This document shows positions 52,132 to 61,696 of a stretch of DNA of 64,000 nt, one piece after another (within the stretch, counting starts at the first letter, position 1; every line of letters begins with the position of its first letter). The DNA is from an uncultured Clostridia bacterium (GTDB taxonomy: Bacteria > Bacillota > Clostridia > Oscillospirales > Ruminococcaceae). The stretch spans positions 124,001-188,000 of the forward strand of contig CAMNXF010000003.1 in assembly GCA_946567425.1 (NCBI GenBank). The letters run 5' to 3'. Both the position numbers and the translations under genes were made by a program. A model generated the notes under the pieces. The model had not been told where the DNA came from. It worked only from the letters and a program-made list of their open reading frames with translations, and ran no database searches.

Positions 52132-54005
52132 TACGCGTACAGATCGCCCACCGTGTCCTTGTAATACTCCGCCTGCGCCGCCCAGAGCTTGCCGTAAACC
52201 CCGCCCTTGGCGACAAGCTCATCGTGCGTGCCGCGCTCGGCGATCGTACCGTCCTCCATGACCGTTATCTCGTCGCAGAAACGGCAAGAACTCAGTCTGT
52301 GCGAAATATAGACGGCGGTTTTCGTGCCGACTATACCGTTGAATTTCGTGTAGATGTCGTGCTCGGATATCGGATCGAGAGAGGCGGTCGGCTCATCAAG
52401 CACGATAAACGGCGCACCCTTGTAAATCGCCCGCGCAAGGCAGAGTTTCTGTGCCTCGCCGCCGGAAATTTCAACGCCGTGCTCGTCGAAGTCCTTGTAC
52501 AAACAAGTTTCTATGCCATTCTCCATTCGTGAAAGCCGCTTGCCGAGACCCGCGCGTTCCACGCAGCCGCGGACAAGCTCGGGAGCGTAATTATCATCCG
52601 CCGCGACATTCTCCGCGATACTGAACGAAAACAACCCCGAATCCTGAAAAACCACCGAAAACAGCGCCATATATTCCTCGTATTTGTATTTGCGTATGTC
52701 TATGCCGTTGAGCGTTATCTCGCCCTCAGTCGGGTCGTAGAGACGGCAGAGCAGCTTTACGAGCGTGGATTTTCCGCAGCCGTTTTTCCCGACAAGCGCC
52801 ATTTTCTCGCCGATACGCCACTTTAAATTAACGCCGCGCAGAACGTACTGCTCCGAATTGGGGTACTTGAACCACACGTCCTTGAACTCGAACTCGTATT
52901 CATCGTCGTCGCGTTTTTCGGTCGGGAGCGTGCCCTTGTACTTCTCGTCGGGAATGTCGAGGAATTTCAGCGCGCCGTCAAGGAACTCCACGTCTATAAA
53001 CATATCGTAAATGCCGTTCATCGTGTCGTTTATACCGTTCATTATCCTTGAAAAATACATCACGAACCCGATTATCTCCCCGACGGACAGCGCGCCCGAA
53101 ACAGCCCTCAGCGCTGCGAGAGCGTACATCGGCAAGGTCGCCAGTATTTCCAAAATCGGCGAGGGGAGCTGAATACGGCGCAGCCTTTTAAGCGCCCCGC
53201 CCCATATTTCCATGCATTTACCGCTGCTGCTTTCAAGCTCGCGGAGGACAAGCTCCTCCTCGTCGTAGAGCCGCAGTGATTTGCCGTTGCGGTAGCCACC
53301 CAGAATTGCCTCCACATAATAGGACGCGACACGCTCGTTTTGCAGCAATTCCCTGTCGTTCATGACGTCGGAATAGACCTTGAAAACGAACTTGCTCGTG
53401 TAAACGGTATTGAGTACAGTCAGCGCCGCTACAACAGCCGTGACCGCCGCAAGACCCAACGGCGAGCCGATAAAGCCCATAAACCCCTCCGCGTCGGGAG
53501 CTCTGCGGAACGCGAGCGGCGCGATCATCACTATACCCGCAATTGCCGTGACAACTCCCGCAACGCTGCTGTACAGCCCGTAAAACGTTCTCTCCATACG
53601 CCCGTACGCCTGATACATACGATGCTTGGCAACGTGCGTTTCGGGATTTTCTATATGCACGTAATCCATATTGATTATCTTTTCCCACAGCTTGCGGCTT
53701 CGGTTTCTGACGAGCGCTTGAACGTGACAGTTGTGCCATTTGTTTACCGTCGTCATAGCAAGGAACAGCACAAGGTCTATGCCGCCCGTTATCAGTATAA
53801 ATACGATTATATCCCGCCACGGCTCGCCCGAGACAACCTTGTCGATAAGGTGTGACGTAAGCCAGACGAAAAACAGGCTCTGCGCCGTTTGCAGCGCTTT
53901 GTGCGCGATCTTCCGCGCCAATATTCCCTTGTCAGCTTCCTCGTTGATGGCGATACAGCGCTTGACGACTTCAACGACCTTTTTTATCCGTGTTTTATTC
54001 TTCAT
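52131..54005 (-). CDS. ABC exporter half-transporter (permease-ATPase fusion), second subunit
   Basis: 624 residues: an N-terminal six-span domain and a C-terminal ATPase with GKNGCGKSTLV, ISGGEAQKL and FIVLDEPTASLDP. ATG 54005 follows AGGAGG and overlaps the partner gene by 11 nt. Both members likely form a heterodimer of the multidrug/peptide exporter class; the substrate is unknown. Confidence 0.9.
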   Translation of the reverse strand: MKNKTRIKKVVEVVKRCIAINEEADKGILARKIAHKALQTAQSLFFVWLTSHLIDKVVSGEPWRDIIVFILITGGIDLVLFLAMTTVNKWHNCHVQALVRNRSRKLWEKIINMDYVHIENPETHVAKHRMYQAYGRMERTFYGLYSSVAGVVTAIAGIVMIAPLAFRRAPDAEGFMGFIGSPLGLAAVTAVVAALTVLNTVYTSKFVFKVYSDVMNDRELLQNERVASYYVEAILGGYRNGKSLRLYDEEELVLRELESSSGKCMEIWGGALKRLRRIQLPSPILEILATLPMYALAALRAVSGALSVGEIIGFVMYFSRIMNGINDTMNGIYDMFIDVEFLDGALKFLDIPDEKYKGTLPTEKRDDDEYEFEFKDVWFKYPNSEQYVLRGVNLKWRIGEKMALVGKNGCGKSTLVKLLCRLYDPTEGEITLNGIDIRKYKYEEYMALFSVVFQDSGLFSFSIAENVAADDNYAPELVRGCVERAGLGKRLSRMENGIETCLYKDFDEHGVEISGGEAQKLCLARAIYKGAPFIVLDEPTASLDPISEHDIYTKFNGIVGTKTAVYISHRLSSCRFCDEITVMEDGTIAERGTHDELVAKGGVYGKLWAAQAEYYKDTVGDLYA

Positions 54006-55878
54006 AGTCCGCTGCCTCCTTTTTATCGTTGTAGTAGCTGCTCTGCATTTCAAACAGCTCCGCGTATGTTCCGCCGAGCGCCATAAGCTCCAAGTGCGTA
54101 CCCTCCTCGGCAATGCCGCCGTCCGCTATAAGGATTATCCTGTCGCAGAACCTTGTCGACGCGAGCCTGTGCGAAATGAAAACGCTCGACCGCGCACGCG
54201 AAAATTCCGCGTAGCTAAGGTACATCTCCTGCTCGGCTATCGGGTCGAGCGCAGCGGTCGGCTCGTCGAGCAGCAGCACGGGAGCGTCCTTGTAGAGCGC
54301 TTTCGCCAGCGCCAGCTTCTGCATTTGTCCGCCCGAAAGATCCGTTGCGTCGTCAAATACCGACTTCACGAGCCGCGTGTTCTCCTTTTTCGGCAGCGAC
54401 ATCACCTTGTCGTATACTCCCGATTTTTTCATACACTCGAACGCTCTCGGCATATCGGTTTCGGATGTCTTGCTGCCCGAAACGTTCTCGGCGATAGTAA
54501 CGGGCAGCACGTTGATATCCTGAAACACCGTGCCGAACAGCTTGAAGTATTCGCGGCGGTCGAGCTCGCGGACAGGCTTGCCGTTCAGGAGTATTTCACC
54601 CTCGGTAGGCTCGTACAGTCCGCACATAAGCTTGATGAGCGTGGATTTTCCCGCGCCGTTCAAACCGACCATTGCTAGTCTTTCGCCCTTGCCCAGCTTG
54701 AACGAGATGTTCTTTATCGTGGGCTTTTCCGCGCCGGCGTAGGTGTACGAAACGTTTTTAAACTCGATCTCAAAGCCGTCCTCGGAGACGGGGATATCTT
54801 CGCCGCCGCCCACCTCGGGCATTTCCAGATATTCGCGGACGTAGTTGGTGATATTTGACAGCCACTGATAAGCGGAGTATTTGTCGCACCAATTGCGCAC
54901 GGCGCTCGACAGCATAAATATCGAGTTAAAGTAGAGCACGAAATCGCCCGCGCCTATACTCCCCGACATCACCAGATAGACAATATAAATGCGCGCGGCG
55001 GTGCTGCCTACTGCGGCTACGATCTGCGAGAGCATATCGTGACGGTATTCCCACTCGTCCTGCTGCGCGTTCCAGTCCATGCGCTTTACGAAAACTCGGT
55101 CGAACACGCTCCCGAGCCAGCGCTGCATTCCGAAAATGCGGATATCCTTTGCGCCGCTGAAATTGCCGTCCGTACCGATACGCGAGATGTAATCGAGCTG
55201 ACGGTCGAACGTCTGCCAGTTGTCGTTCATATTCCATATCCAATTCATCTTGTGCTTGTTGATGTAATACCCCGCGACCGCGGGAACGCCGATTATCAGT
55301 ATCAGCCACGGGTCGAGCATTGACAGAATGCCGCCGTAGGTGAAAACCTCAAGCGCCGCGACTATGGAGTCCTTTATCGTACCGAGCCCCGCCTCGGCAA
55401 TACTGCTGACCGCAGAATTCGCCTTGTTCAGCTTGTCCCCAATCTTCGGATTTTCCGTGTCCTCATAGGAAAGGTTCATCTTTTTGCGCATCAGTCTCCC
55501 AAAGAAGTAGGAGCGGAGCTTGAATTGCCCCACGCTGCTGATGTGCCAGTCTGCGGCTTCTACGATATAACTCGCGAACCTGCCGCCCACGATGAGCGCC
55601 GCGCAAATAATCCCGAGCGTAAGACGGCTCGACGTACCGAGCGCAAACTCCACGACGAATTTATCCGTATATGCGGAACACAAACCGCACGCGGTGACGA
55701 GCACTATTTTCAGCACCATATCAATGAACAGTCCGCGCGAGTGCGCCCAGGATTCGCGGATGATAAACAACAGGCTGCTCGGTACCGAATATTTAAGCTG
55801 CTGTTGCTCCTCGCGGTATCTCCGACCCGCCTCGGCTTTTTTCTCTTTGGTGTATTTCGCGACTTTGACGCGTTTCAT
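53995..55878 (-). CDS. ABC exporter half-transporter (permease-ATPase fusion), first subunit
   Basis: 627 residues with a charged N-terminus (KRVKVAKYTKEKKAEAGRRY), six membrane spans, and ATPase motifs GLNGAGKSTLI, LSGGQMQKL and LLLDEPTAALDP. ATG 55878 follows GGAGG. It is paired with the next gene. Its 5'-UTR of about 190 nt contains two direct repeats described separately. Confidence 0.9.
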   Translation of the reverse strand: MKRVKVAKYTKEKKAEAGRRYREEQQQLKYSVPSSLLFIIRESWAHSRGLFIDMVLKIVLVTACGLCSAYTDKFVVEFALGTSSRLTLGIICAALIVGGRFASYIVEAADWHISSVGQFKLRSYFFGRLMRKKMNLSYEDTENPKIGDKLNKANSAVSSIAEAGLGTIKDSIVAALEVFTYGGILSMLDPWLILIIGVPAVAGYYINKHKMNWIWNMNDNWQTFDRQLDYISRIGTDGNFSGAKDIRIFGMQRWLGSVFDRVFVKRMDWNAQQDEWEYRHDMLSQIVAAVGSTAARIYIVYLVMSGSIGAGDFVLYFNSIFMLSSAVRNWCDKYSAYQWLSNITNYVREYLEMPEVGGGEDIPVSEDGFEIEFKNVSYTYAGAEKPTIKNISFKLGKGERLAMVGLNGAGKSTLIKLMCGLYEPTEGEILLNGKPVRELDRREYFKLFGTVFQDINVLPVTIAENVSGSKTSETDMPRAFECMKKSGVYDKVMSLPKKENTRLVKSVFDDATDLSGGQMQKLALAKALYKDAPVLLLDEPTAALDPIAEQEMYLSYAEFSRARSSVFISHRLASTRFCDRIILIADGGIAEEGTHLELMALGGTYAELFEMQSSYYNDKKEAADYEE

Positions 55879-56029
55879 TGTGCATACCTCCAAACGTTAA
55901 ATGAGCCGCCGCAGTGCTCTCGGCGCGGTGCATCTTTCGCCGAAAGCGCCGCGGCTTTGCCCGTTTTGCGGAAGTAATTCCGTACCTCCAAATATATATT
56001 ACCAAAAAAACGACCGCTTGTGTTGATTT

Positions 56030-56058
56030 CGGAACGAACGGTCAAAATACGGAACGAA
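56030..56058. repeat. Direct repeats in the ABC exporter leader
   Basis: CGGAACGAA occurs at 56030-56038 and 56050-56058, a 20-bp period (about two helical turns), just downstream of the minus-strand promoter. Spacing and position suggest an operator, possibly for the nearby LytTR regulator. Confidence 0.5.
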
Positions 56059-56076
56059 TTGCTTTTTGACATATAA

Positions 56077-56105
56077 ATTATATCATCGCTAAAAATATTT
56101 GTCAA
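56077..56105 (-). promoter_or_regulatory. Promoter of the ABC exporter pair
   Basis: Perfect TTGACA (56105-56100), 17-nt spacer, perfect TATAAT (56082-56077). It is back to back with the GH5 promoter. Confidence 0.85.
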
Positions 56106-56112
56106 TGTACGG

Positions 56113-56141
56113 TTGAAATTTCCCGAAAAATATGCTATAAT
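56113..56141 (+). promoter_or_regulatory. Promoter of the GH5-like lipoprotein gene
   Basis: TTGAAA (56113-56118), 17-nt spacer, TATAAT (56136-56141), only 26 nt before the ATG. Confidence 0.8.
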
Positions 56142-56166
56142 TGAAAAAAACGAAAGTGAGATTTTT

Positions 56167-57360
56167 ATGAAGAAATTTTTGTCCATCTTTTTGTCGCTGA
56201 TTTTAACGATCAGCTTGTCCGGCTGCACAAACGAGGGCGACTCTGACAGTTCCGGCAGCACGGACAGCACGGAAACGACCGTCGTTGAAAGCAGCTCCGA
56301 TAATTCCGAGATAAGCGAGCCGGAAACCAAGGTCTACGCGCGCGTGACCATTAAGGACACAAAATTTATGGTATACGGCAAGGAGCTTTGGATAAACGGC
56401 GCGAATACGCCGTGGGAGAAATGGAACGACTTTACTATTGGCGTTATGGACGAGACGTTCTGGGACAACGAGTTTGCGCGTCTGGTCGGGGACGGCATAA
56501 ACTGCACGCGTATCTGGGTCAATTGCAACGGAATGAATATCGTCCGCCTGACCCCCGGCGGATATCCCTCGGACGTTAATCCCGATCATTGGGAAGCACT
56601 GGACAAGCTGTTCGCGCTTGCCGAAAAGCATAAGCTTTATATTATGCCCACGCTGCTGTCGTTTGACCACTTCAAAGAACCCGTGAGCAGCGGCGAGAAA
56701 TTCCAAGCCATGGTAAAGTCGAACGAATACTGCGACCGTTTCGCGGAAATATATGTAAAAGAGTTCTGCGAACGTTACCGCGGCTGCGAATATATTTTCG
56801 GCATCGACGTAATGAACGAGCCCGATTGGGTCTACGAGAACACGGAATGCGGCAAGGTGCCGTGGGATAACATTTCGTATCTGCTTGGCAGATGCGCGGC
56901 GGTAATTCACGAAAACAGTGATTTTCCCGTGACCGTCGGCATGGCGATAATCAAGTACAACTCCGATAAATATGAGGGCAACAAGGTCTCCGATGAGTAT
57001 TTAAAGGAGCTTACGGGCAGCGACAACGCATATCTCGATTTTTACAGCACACATTATTATAATTGGCAGAAGCCGTATTTCGGATTTCCGTGCGACAAAT
57101 CGCCGTCCGAATTCGGGCTTGCGGAAGCTAAACCGTGCATTATCGGAGAAACTCACAACGATGACGAACAGGAATGCAGAATGACGCTCACCGAAAAGTA
57201 CAAGTCGGTCTACGACAACGGCTGGAACGGAATAATGGTGTGGATGGATCCTCAGAAAAAGGACGACGGCACTTACGACTGGTACCGCTATGATCTCACC
57301 GAAACGGCCGTAAACGCAATGTTGGAGTACGTTCCCGAGAAAATTCGTCCGTTGGGATAA
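56167..57360 (+). CDS. Lipoprotein glycoside hydrolase, GH5-like (mannanase/cellulase-type)
   Basis: 397 residues. A lipoprotein signal (FLSLILTISLSGCTNEG, lipobox Cys near residue 20) is followed by a Ser/Thr-rich linker and a TIM-barrel domain. The acid/base Glu is in GIDVMNEPDW and the nucleophile Glu in CIIGETHND, the spacing of GH5-type beta-glycanases. NGANTPWEKWNDF at the domain start resembles endo-1,4-beta-mannosidases. It is surface-anchored; the exact polysaccharide is not decided by the sequence. Confidence 0.85.
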   Translation: MKKFLSIFLSLILTISLSGCTNEGDSDSSGSTDSTETTVVESSSDNSEISEPETKVYARVTIKDTKFMVYGKELWINGANTPWEKWNDFTIGVMDETFWDNEFARLVGDGINCTRIWVNCNGMNIVRLTPGGYPSDVNPDHWEALDKLFALAEKHKLYIMPTLLSFDHFKEPVSSGEKFQAMVKSNEYCDRFAEIYVKEFCERYRGCEYIFGIDVMNEPDWVYENTECGKVPWDNISYLLGRCAAVIHENSDFPVTVGMAIIKYNSDKYEGNKVSDEYLKELTGSDNAYLDFYSTHYYNWQKPYFGFPCDKSPSEFGLAEAKPCIIGETHNDDEQECRMTLTEKYKSVYDNGWNGIMVWMDPQKKDDGTYDWYRYDLTETAVNAMLEYVPEKIRPLG

Positions 57361-57373
57361 TGGAGGAAAGTAA

Positions 57374-57697
57374 ATGCTTGAATTCAAGGTATCGGTAGAT
57401 GATCTTGATTACGGCGCGGTCGCGGCAATGCTGCTGCCGATGATCAAGGAAAAGGCGGCGGAAGATCCGTCCGGAAACCGCGCGGTAAAGCTGCTGCTCA
57501 AAATGGCAGACGCGGCAGGCGAACTGCCCATAAAGGCGATAAACGCGCTGCCGCAGGACGTTAAGGACGAAATGGTGGTAATGCTCGTCAATAATTACAA
57601 GGACAAGTTTATCGAGGTGATACAAAATAAGGCCGCCGCGAAGAATATTTCGGTAACGGTGAATGATCTTGCCGCAAGGACCGCCAAGCCGTTTTAA
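57374..57697 (+). CDS. Hypothetical protein downstream of the glycosidase
   Basis: A 107-residue, helix-rich soluble protein with no family I recognise. It has GGAGG 8 nt before the ATG and lies 13 nt after the glycosidase stop, so it is on the same transcript, which ends at the following terminator. No signal peptide, so it is probably cytoplasmic. Confidence 0.7.
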   Translation: MLEFKVSVDDLDYGAVAAMLLPMIKEKAAEDPSGNRAVKLLLKMADAAGELPIKAINALPQDVKDEMVVMLVNNYKDKFIEVIQNKAAAKNISVTVNDLAARTAKPF

Positions 57698-57709
57698 GTC
57701 AATTTACCA

Positions 57710-57739
57710 AACCGACCTCACTTTCGGGGTCGGTTTTTT
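57710..57739 (+). terminator. Terminator after the 57374 gene
   Basis: AACCGACC / GGTCGGTT stem with a 10-nt loop and a T-run. Confidence 0.9.
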
Positions 57740-57754
57740 GCGGAAAAAATTAAA

Positions 57755-57789
57755 TACCCCTTGACAAATAAGGGGTAATACTGTATAAT
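57755..57789 (+). promoter_or_regulatory. Promoter with overlapping operator for the GntR-ABC operon
   Basis: Perfect TTGACA (57761-57766), 17-nt spacer, perfect TATAAT (57784-57789). A perfect inverted repeat TACCCCTT (57755-57762) / AAGGGGTA (57770-57777) spans the -35 box, as expected for autorepression by the GntR protein encoded next. Confidence 0.8.
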
Positions 57790-57843
57790 AATTGTACTAG
57801 TAGAAATAGTGCATTCAGACAATTGATAAAAGGAGGTGCGCTT

Positions 57844-58215
57844 GTGATAAGTATCGACATTACGGGCAGAACGCCCATATACGAACAGATATGCCGCTCG
57901 ATATGCAGCGAGATAACGCGCGGCGTGCTTAAGGAAAACGACAAGATACCGCCGTCGCGGACACTGGCGCAGCAGCTCGGGCTTAATCCGAATACCGTCG
58001 CAAAGGCGTATTCAATGCTGGAGCGCGACGGGATAATCTACACGCTCGCGGGAAAGGGCAGCTTTGTCGCGGCACAAAGCGGAAAAGCAAATTCGGCACT
58101 TACAAAAGACTTTGAGGAAAAGGCTCTCGAAGCGCTCAAGGCGGGAGTTGCCGCAGACGCGCTGGTGGATATAGTCAGACGCGCCGACAGTTCACTGAAA
58201 GGAGAAAACGTATGA
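57844..58215 (+). CDS. GntR-family regulator, YtrA subfamily
   Basis: A 123-residue repressor. The winged helix has PIYEQICRSICSEITRGVL, IPPSRTLAQQLGLNPNTVAK and LERDGIIYTLAGKGSFV. It is short and lacks the large effector domain, as in YtrA. A GTG start has AGGAGG 7 nt upstream. It heads an operon with an ABC ATPase and permease, like ytr operons that respond to cell-wall antibiotics. Confidence 0.92.
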   Translation: MISIDITGRTPIYEQICRSICSEITRGVLKENDKIPPSRTLAQQLGLNPNTVAKAYSMLERDGIIYTLAGKGSFVAAQSGKANSALTKDFEEKALEALKAGVAADALVDIVRRADSSLKGENV

Positions 58216-59150
58216 TCGAAATAAACAACGTTAGTATGGTGTTCGCGAAAAAGGGCTTGGGCAAGGTCGACATAAACGACGGCTTCAAGGCTCTTGACAA
58301 CGTTTCCATAAGCATTCCCGACGGGTGTATTTACGGTTTTCTCGGGTCGAACGGCGCGGGCAAATCGACGCTGCTGCGAATGATGTGCGGCGTTTACAGA
58401 ACGGAGCAAGGCAGCGTTAAAATAGATGGCGAGGACGTGTTCGACAATCCCTCGGCAAAGTCGAAGATATTCTTCGTCAACGACGAAACGGTTCAATACG
58501 CGAAATTCACGCTCGACGGACTTGCGAAATACTACGCGAGCTACTACGAGGACTTTTCGTTCGGGATATACGAACGGCTCGTAAAGCAGCTGCAGCTGCC
58601 GAGGAACAAGCGTATGAGCGAGTTTTCAAAGGGAATGAAGCGTCAGGCGGTCGTTATTATCGGGCTGTCCTGTAACACGAAATATTTGCTGCTGGACGAG
58701 GCGTTTGACGGACTTGACCCCGCAATGCGGCGGTTCATCAAGCAGCTTATCATTAACGAGCTTATTGACCGACAGGCGACAATGGTGGTATCTTCTCATA
58801 ATATCGTCGAGATAAACGAGCTTTGCGACCGTGCTATGCTGATACATCAAGGGCAGATGATATTCGCGGACGAGATCGACAACATCAAAAGCGGCTTCGG
58901 CAAGATACAACTTGCGCGAAAGAGCGGCGCGGTCACTCCGGAGGAATTGAAAAACGCGGGATTGGAGGTAATGCAGTATTCCGTTATGGGCTCGGTGGCG
59001 CAGGCTGTGGTGCGCGGCTCGGAAACGGACATCACGGGAAAGCTCGGCGCGTTCGGATGCGAGATAAGCGAGTTTATTCCGTTGACGCTGGAGGAAATAT
59101 TTATCTACGAATTGGAGGCGAGAGGTTATGGCTCAAACATCATCAACTAA
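58212..59150 (+). CDS. ABC transporter ATP-binding protein (YtrB-like)
   Basis: 312 residues with Walker A GSNGAGKSTLL, a degenerate signature FSKGMKRQ, Walker B YLLLDEAFDGLDP and H-loop SSHNIVEI. The Walker B Asp is followed by Glu-Ala-Phe rather than Glu-Pro-Thr, common in YtrB-like ATPases. It overlaps the regulator by 4 nt and the permease by 23 nt. Confidence 0.9.
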   Translation: MIEINNVSMVFAKKGLGKVDINDGFKALDNVSISIPDGCIYGFLGSNGAGKSTLLRMMCGVYRTEQGSVKIDGEDVFDNPSAKSKIFFVNDETVQYAKFTLDGLAKYYASYYEDFSFGIYERLVKQLQLPRNKRMSEFSKGMKRQAVVIIGLSCNTKYLLLDEAFDGLDPAMRRFIKQLIINELIDRQATMVVSSHNIVEINELCDRAMLIHQGQMIFADEIDNIKSGFGKIQLARKSGAVTPEELKNAGLEVMQYSVMGSVAQAVVRGSETDITGKLGAFGCEISEFIPLTLEEIFIYELEARGYGSNIIN

Positions 59151-60666
59151 CGCAAGATATAAAATGTCGTTTAAAAAGATCGTCCGCGCCGCTCTGGCGG
59201 AGCTGCGCGTTCACAAAAAACTCGCGATAATCACTTTTGTGCTTTATGGCGTGGCAATGCTGCTGTTTATTTTCAACTCGGAGGTTTGGATGTCTTACGA
59301 TGGAGAAATTCCAGATCTTATGCATTTTTATTTGTCCGGTTGGGGAGTGTTCTTTGCGGTATGCGGCGCAGCAGTAAGTTACTTCACTGTGCTGAATGTG
59401 TTCCGCGATATGAATAATCAGCAGATTTGCGACGTGTCAATGGCGCTGCCTATAAAATCAAGCGAACGCTTTTTTTCAAAGCTGCTCAGTCTGGTTTTTA
59501 TCCAGATACTCCCGCAAATAGTTTGCGTATTGGGAGGAAACGGCATAAAAATACTGTACGGCAAGCTGATATTCGGTTTTTTGCCCGGAGAAGCGGACGA
59601 TATTCTGCTGCAGCTGTCGGTGGGATTTCCCACAGGTACGCTGTTCATTATGGCTATTGTAATGCTGTGTGTGTGCTGCTGCGGAGCGCCTGCCGAAAGC
59701 TCATATTTCTCAATAATACTTATGGGCATAATAAACGTTCTGCCGCTGTGCTTTATCACCTATCTGATCAGCAACTGCGCGGGAATGCCCTATTATTTCG
59801 GCAATCCCGAGCCTATTGACTACGGGTATTGGGGTTTTTTGTTCCTCGTGGACTTCTACGATAAATTCGTACTTCATTGTGTGGTCGGATGCGTTATCTC
59901 GATAGCCGTAATGTTCGTCTCCGGACTTATCTATATGAAACGCGATGCGAAAACAGTCGGTAATCCTATCGCAAGCCGCACATTCTTCGAGATAGTGCTG
60001 GTGCTCGGCTGCGTGACCGTATTTATGTTCTTTTTGATGACCGACGGAATGATATGGGGTTTTCTGGTGGCTGCCGTGGCTTATATCATCATAAATATTA
60101 TCGTCTGCCGCGCGAAAATAAACGTACTCTCGTTTGTGAAGTGGGGCGCAAAATATCTTGCGACAGCGGCGACGTTTACGCTCGCGATTGTTATTATAAT
60201 AGAGACTGGCGGTTTCGGATATATCAACCTGCGCCCCGACGCAGAGCTTCTAGACGGAGCAAACTTTATGATAGGTTATTACGACGATGATTACCACATG
60301 CCCAACGAGTACACAGGCAACACAAGAAATTTACGCGCGGATAATCTTACCCCCGAGCAGGCGGACAAGGTAATGTCGATCTGCAAAAAGTATATGGCGG
60401 AGGGCAGCGCAAAAATTAATCCGCTTTTGAAAATATTCAGAGTATCCTATAATTATGACGATTATACGCGTATTCAAGTAAGGGCTGATAGCAATAAGAC
60501 GTATGATGAAAGACCGTTTCCGCGCAGCCAGTTTAATTGGAATTACAAATTGGACAGCGGATACTGTTTAGACTACCGTCAAGACGTATCCGTTCCGATC
60601 ACCGACGCGCGGGAAATGGCTCAAGAGCTTTTGAAACTGGACTTTGTGTACGAATATGTCGATTAG
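59128..60666 (+). CDS. ABC-2 type permease of the YtrA-type operon
   Basis: A 512-residue membrane protein with about eight spans in the first 360 residues and a C-terminal 140-residue extracytoplasmic domain rich in Tyr/Asp. ATG 59128 has GGAGGCGAGAGG upstream; a second Met 12 residues on (MSFKKIVRAALAEL) is also possible. It is the partner of the preceding ATPase. Confidence 0.88.
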   Translation: MAQTSSTNARYKMSFKKIVRAALAELRVHKKLAIITFVLYGVAMLLFIFNSEVWMSYDGEIPDLMHFYLSGWGVFFAVCGAAVSYFTVLNVFRDMNNQQICDVSMALPIKSSERFFSKLLSLVFIQILPQIVCVLGGNGIKILYGKLIFGFLPGEADDILLQLSVGFPTGTLFIMAIVMLCVCCCGAPAESSYFSIILMGIINVLPLCFITYLISNCAGMPYYFGNPEPIDYGYWGFLFLVDFYDKFVLHCVVGCVISIAVMFVSGLIYMKRDAKTVGNPIASRTFFEIVLVLGCVTVFMFFLMTDGMIWGFLVAAVAYIIINIIVCRAKINVLSFVKWGAKYLATAATFTLAIVIIIETGGFGYINLRPDAELLDGANFMIGYYDDDYHMPNEYTGNTRNLRADNLTPEQADKVMSICKKYMAEGSAKINPLLKIFRVSYNYDDYTRIQVRADSNKTYDERPFPRSQFNWNYKLDSGYCLDYRQDVSVPITDAREMAQELLKLDFVYEYVD

Positions 60667-60698
60667 TCACCCTTGACATATACGTATCGGAATTAAAC

Positions 60699-60737
60699 AT
60701 CCCTCCTCCTGCAGATATCCTCGGGAGGGGGGATTTT
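60699..60737 (+). terminator. Terminator of the GntR-ABC operon
   Basis: 13-bp stem ATCCCTCCTCCTG / CGGGAGGGGGGAT with G-T pairs and a 10-nt loop, then TTTTAT. Confidence 0.8.
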
Positions 60738-60738
60738 A

Positions 60739-61200
60739 TCATGCCACTATCGAGGGCAACTCCGTTACCTCTGTGGTGAGCGCGACGTTCTTTTTGTCGT
60801 AGAATTTGAAAAAGCTGTTGAGTATCTTGTCGGTCACGATCTCGGCATCCTCCTTTTCCGGATCGGTGAGCATTACCATACACTGCACGCTGCTGAACCG
60901 CAGCGGTATCATGGACTTGCTTACCGTTACATCGATAGAGTTTCGGAGGTACTCCATTGCCTCGTCACGGTCGGAAACGGCGGGCGTTTCCCAGAGCGCG
61001 GGAGTTAGTGGTAACGAGCGCCTAATGCTGATTGTGTAAACGATCTGCTCAACAAGCATGCGAGCGTCCGATCTGCGCTTTATCACCGCAGACGCCACTC
61101 GGACAGTACGCGCCGAAATATCCTGCAAGGGAAAACACAGAACCGTATTTTTGTCCAAAGGACTATGCGAGCTTCTGAAAACATATATAACGAAACGCGG
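60739..61200 (-). CDS. Doubtful open reading frame, unknown
   Basis: 153 codons from an ATG at 61200 with no ribosome site. The sequence is protein-like (MLTDPEKEDAEIVTDKILNS, FFKFYDKKNVALTTEVTELP near the C-terminus) but matches no family I know. It starts directly after a terminator hairpin and no promoter is visible. It may be the 3' remnant of a larger gene. Confidence 0.3.
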   Translation of the reverse strand, partial: PRFVIYVFRSSHSPLDKNTVLCFPLQDISARTVRVASAVIKRRSDARMLVEQIVYTISIRRSLPLTPALWETPAVSDRDEAMEYLRNSIDVTVSKSMIPLRFSSVQCMVMLTDPEKEDAEIVTDKILNSFFKFYDKKNVALTTEVTELPSIVA

Positions 61201-61221
61201 CATAACAAAAGGTTCTGCAAA

Positions 61222-61265
61222 AACAGCAGACGGCACACATAACGGTGTGCAAACCTGCTGTTTTT
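61222..61265 (-). terminator. Terminator hairpin after the 61314 gene
   Basis: Nested stems AACAGCAG / CTGCTGTT and GCACAC / GTGTGC, flanked by A- and T-runs, so usable on both strands. Confidence 0.8.
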
Positions 61266-61313
61266 CATTCTCGCTATTATTAAAAATTCTGTGACTTGAA
61301 AATGCGCCCTTGC

Positions 61314-61562
61314 TTATAGATTCGGATACCAGCGCAGAAGGTCGCCGCACACTTCGGCTTCGATCCGCTCCACCGCATACCGGAGCCACTCCTCCGGCGT
61401 GGGTATCTTCCTGGCGCAGGGTATCCTTTCCCTTTGTGCCCGCTTTTCCGGATCATGGTCATTCATTCCTGCCTCAATGCGGGCCGAGATAATCGCCCGC
61501 ATTTCCTCCACCGTGATATTCCTTTCACGGGCCAACCTTTCAAATAAAGTTTCTTCTTCCAT
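61314..61562 (-). CDS. Small helical protein, Spo0A-C-terminal-like
   Basis: 82 residues starting MEEETLFERLARERNITVEE at ATG 61562, with GGGAGG 9 nt upstream. The pattern ARERNITVEEMRAIISARIE plus KIPTPEEWLRYAVERIE resembles small proteins annotated as Spo0A C-terminal-like in clostridial genomes, but I cannot verify this. It is a plausible DNA-binding accessory protein. Confidence 0.5.
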   Translation of the reverse strand: MEEETLFERLARERNITVEEMRAIISARIEAGMNDHDPEKRAQRERIPCARKIPTPEEWLRYAVERIEAEVCGDLLRWYPNL

Positions 61563-61696
61563 AGCTGCAAGCCTCCCGATATTTTCTGAATAGTATGTCC
61601 GCCTGTCTACCAAGCTATAACATGACAATTCCTTTTTGGGTAATAGTCTGTCTACCGATTGTGACTATTATAGCACCCTTTTGGGAATTAGAATAG

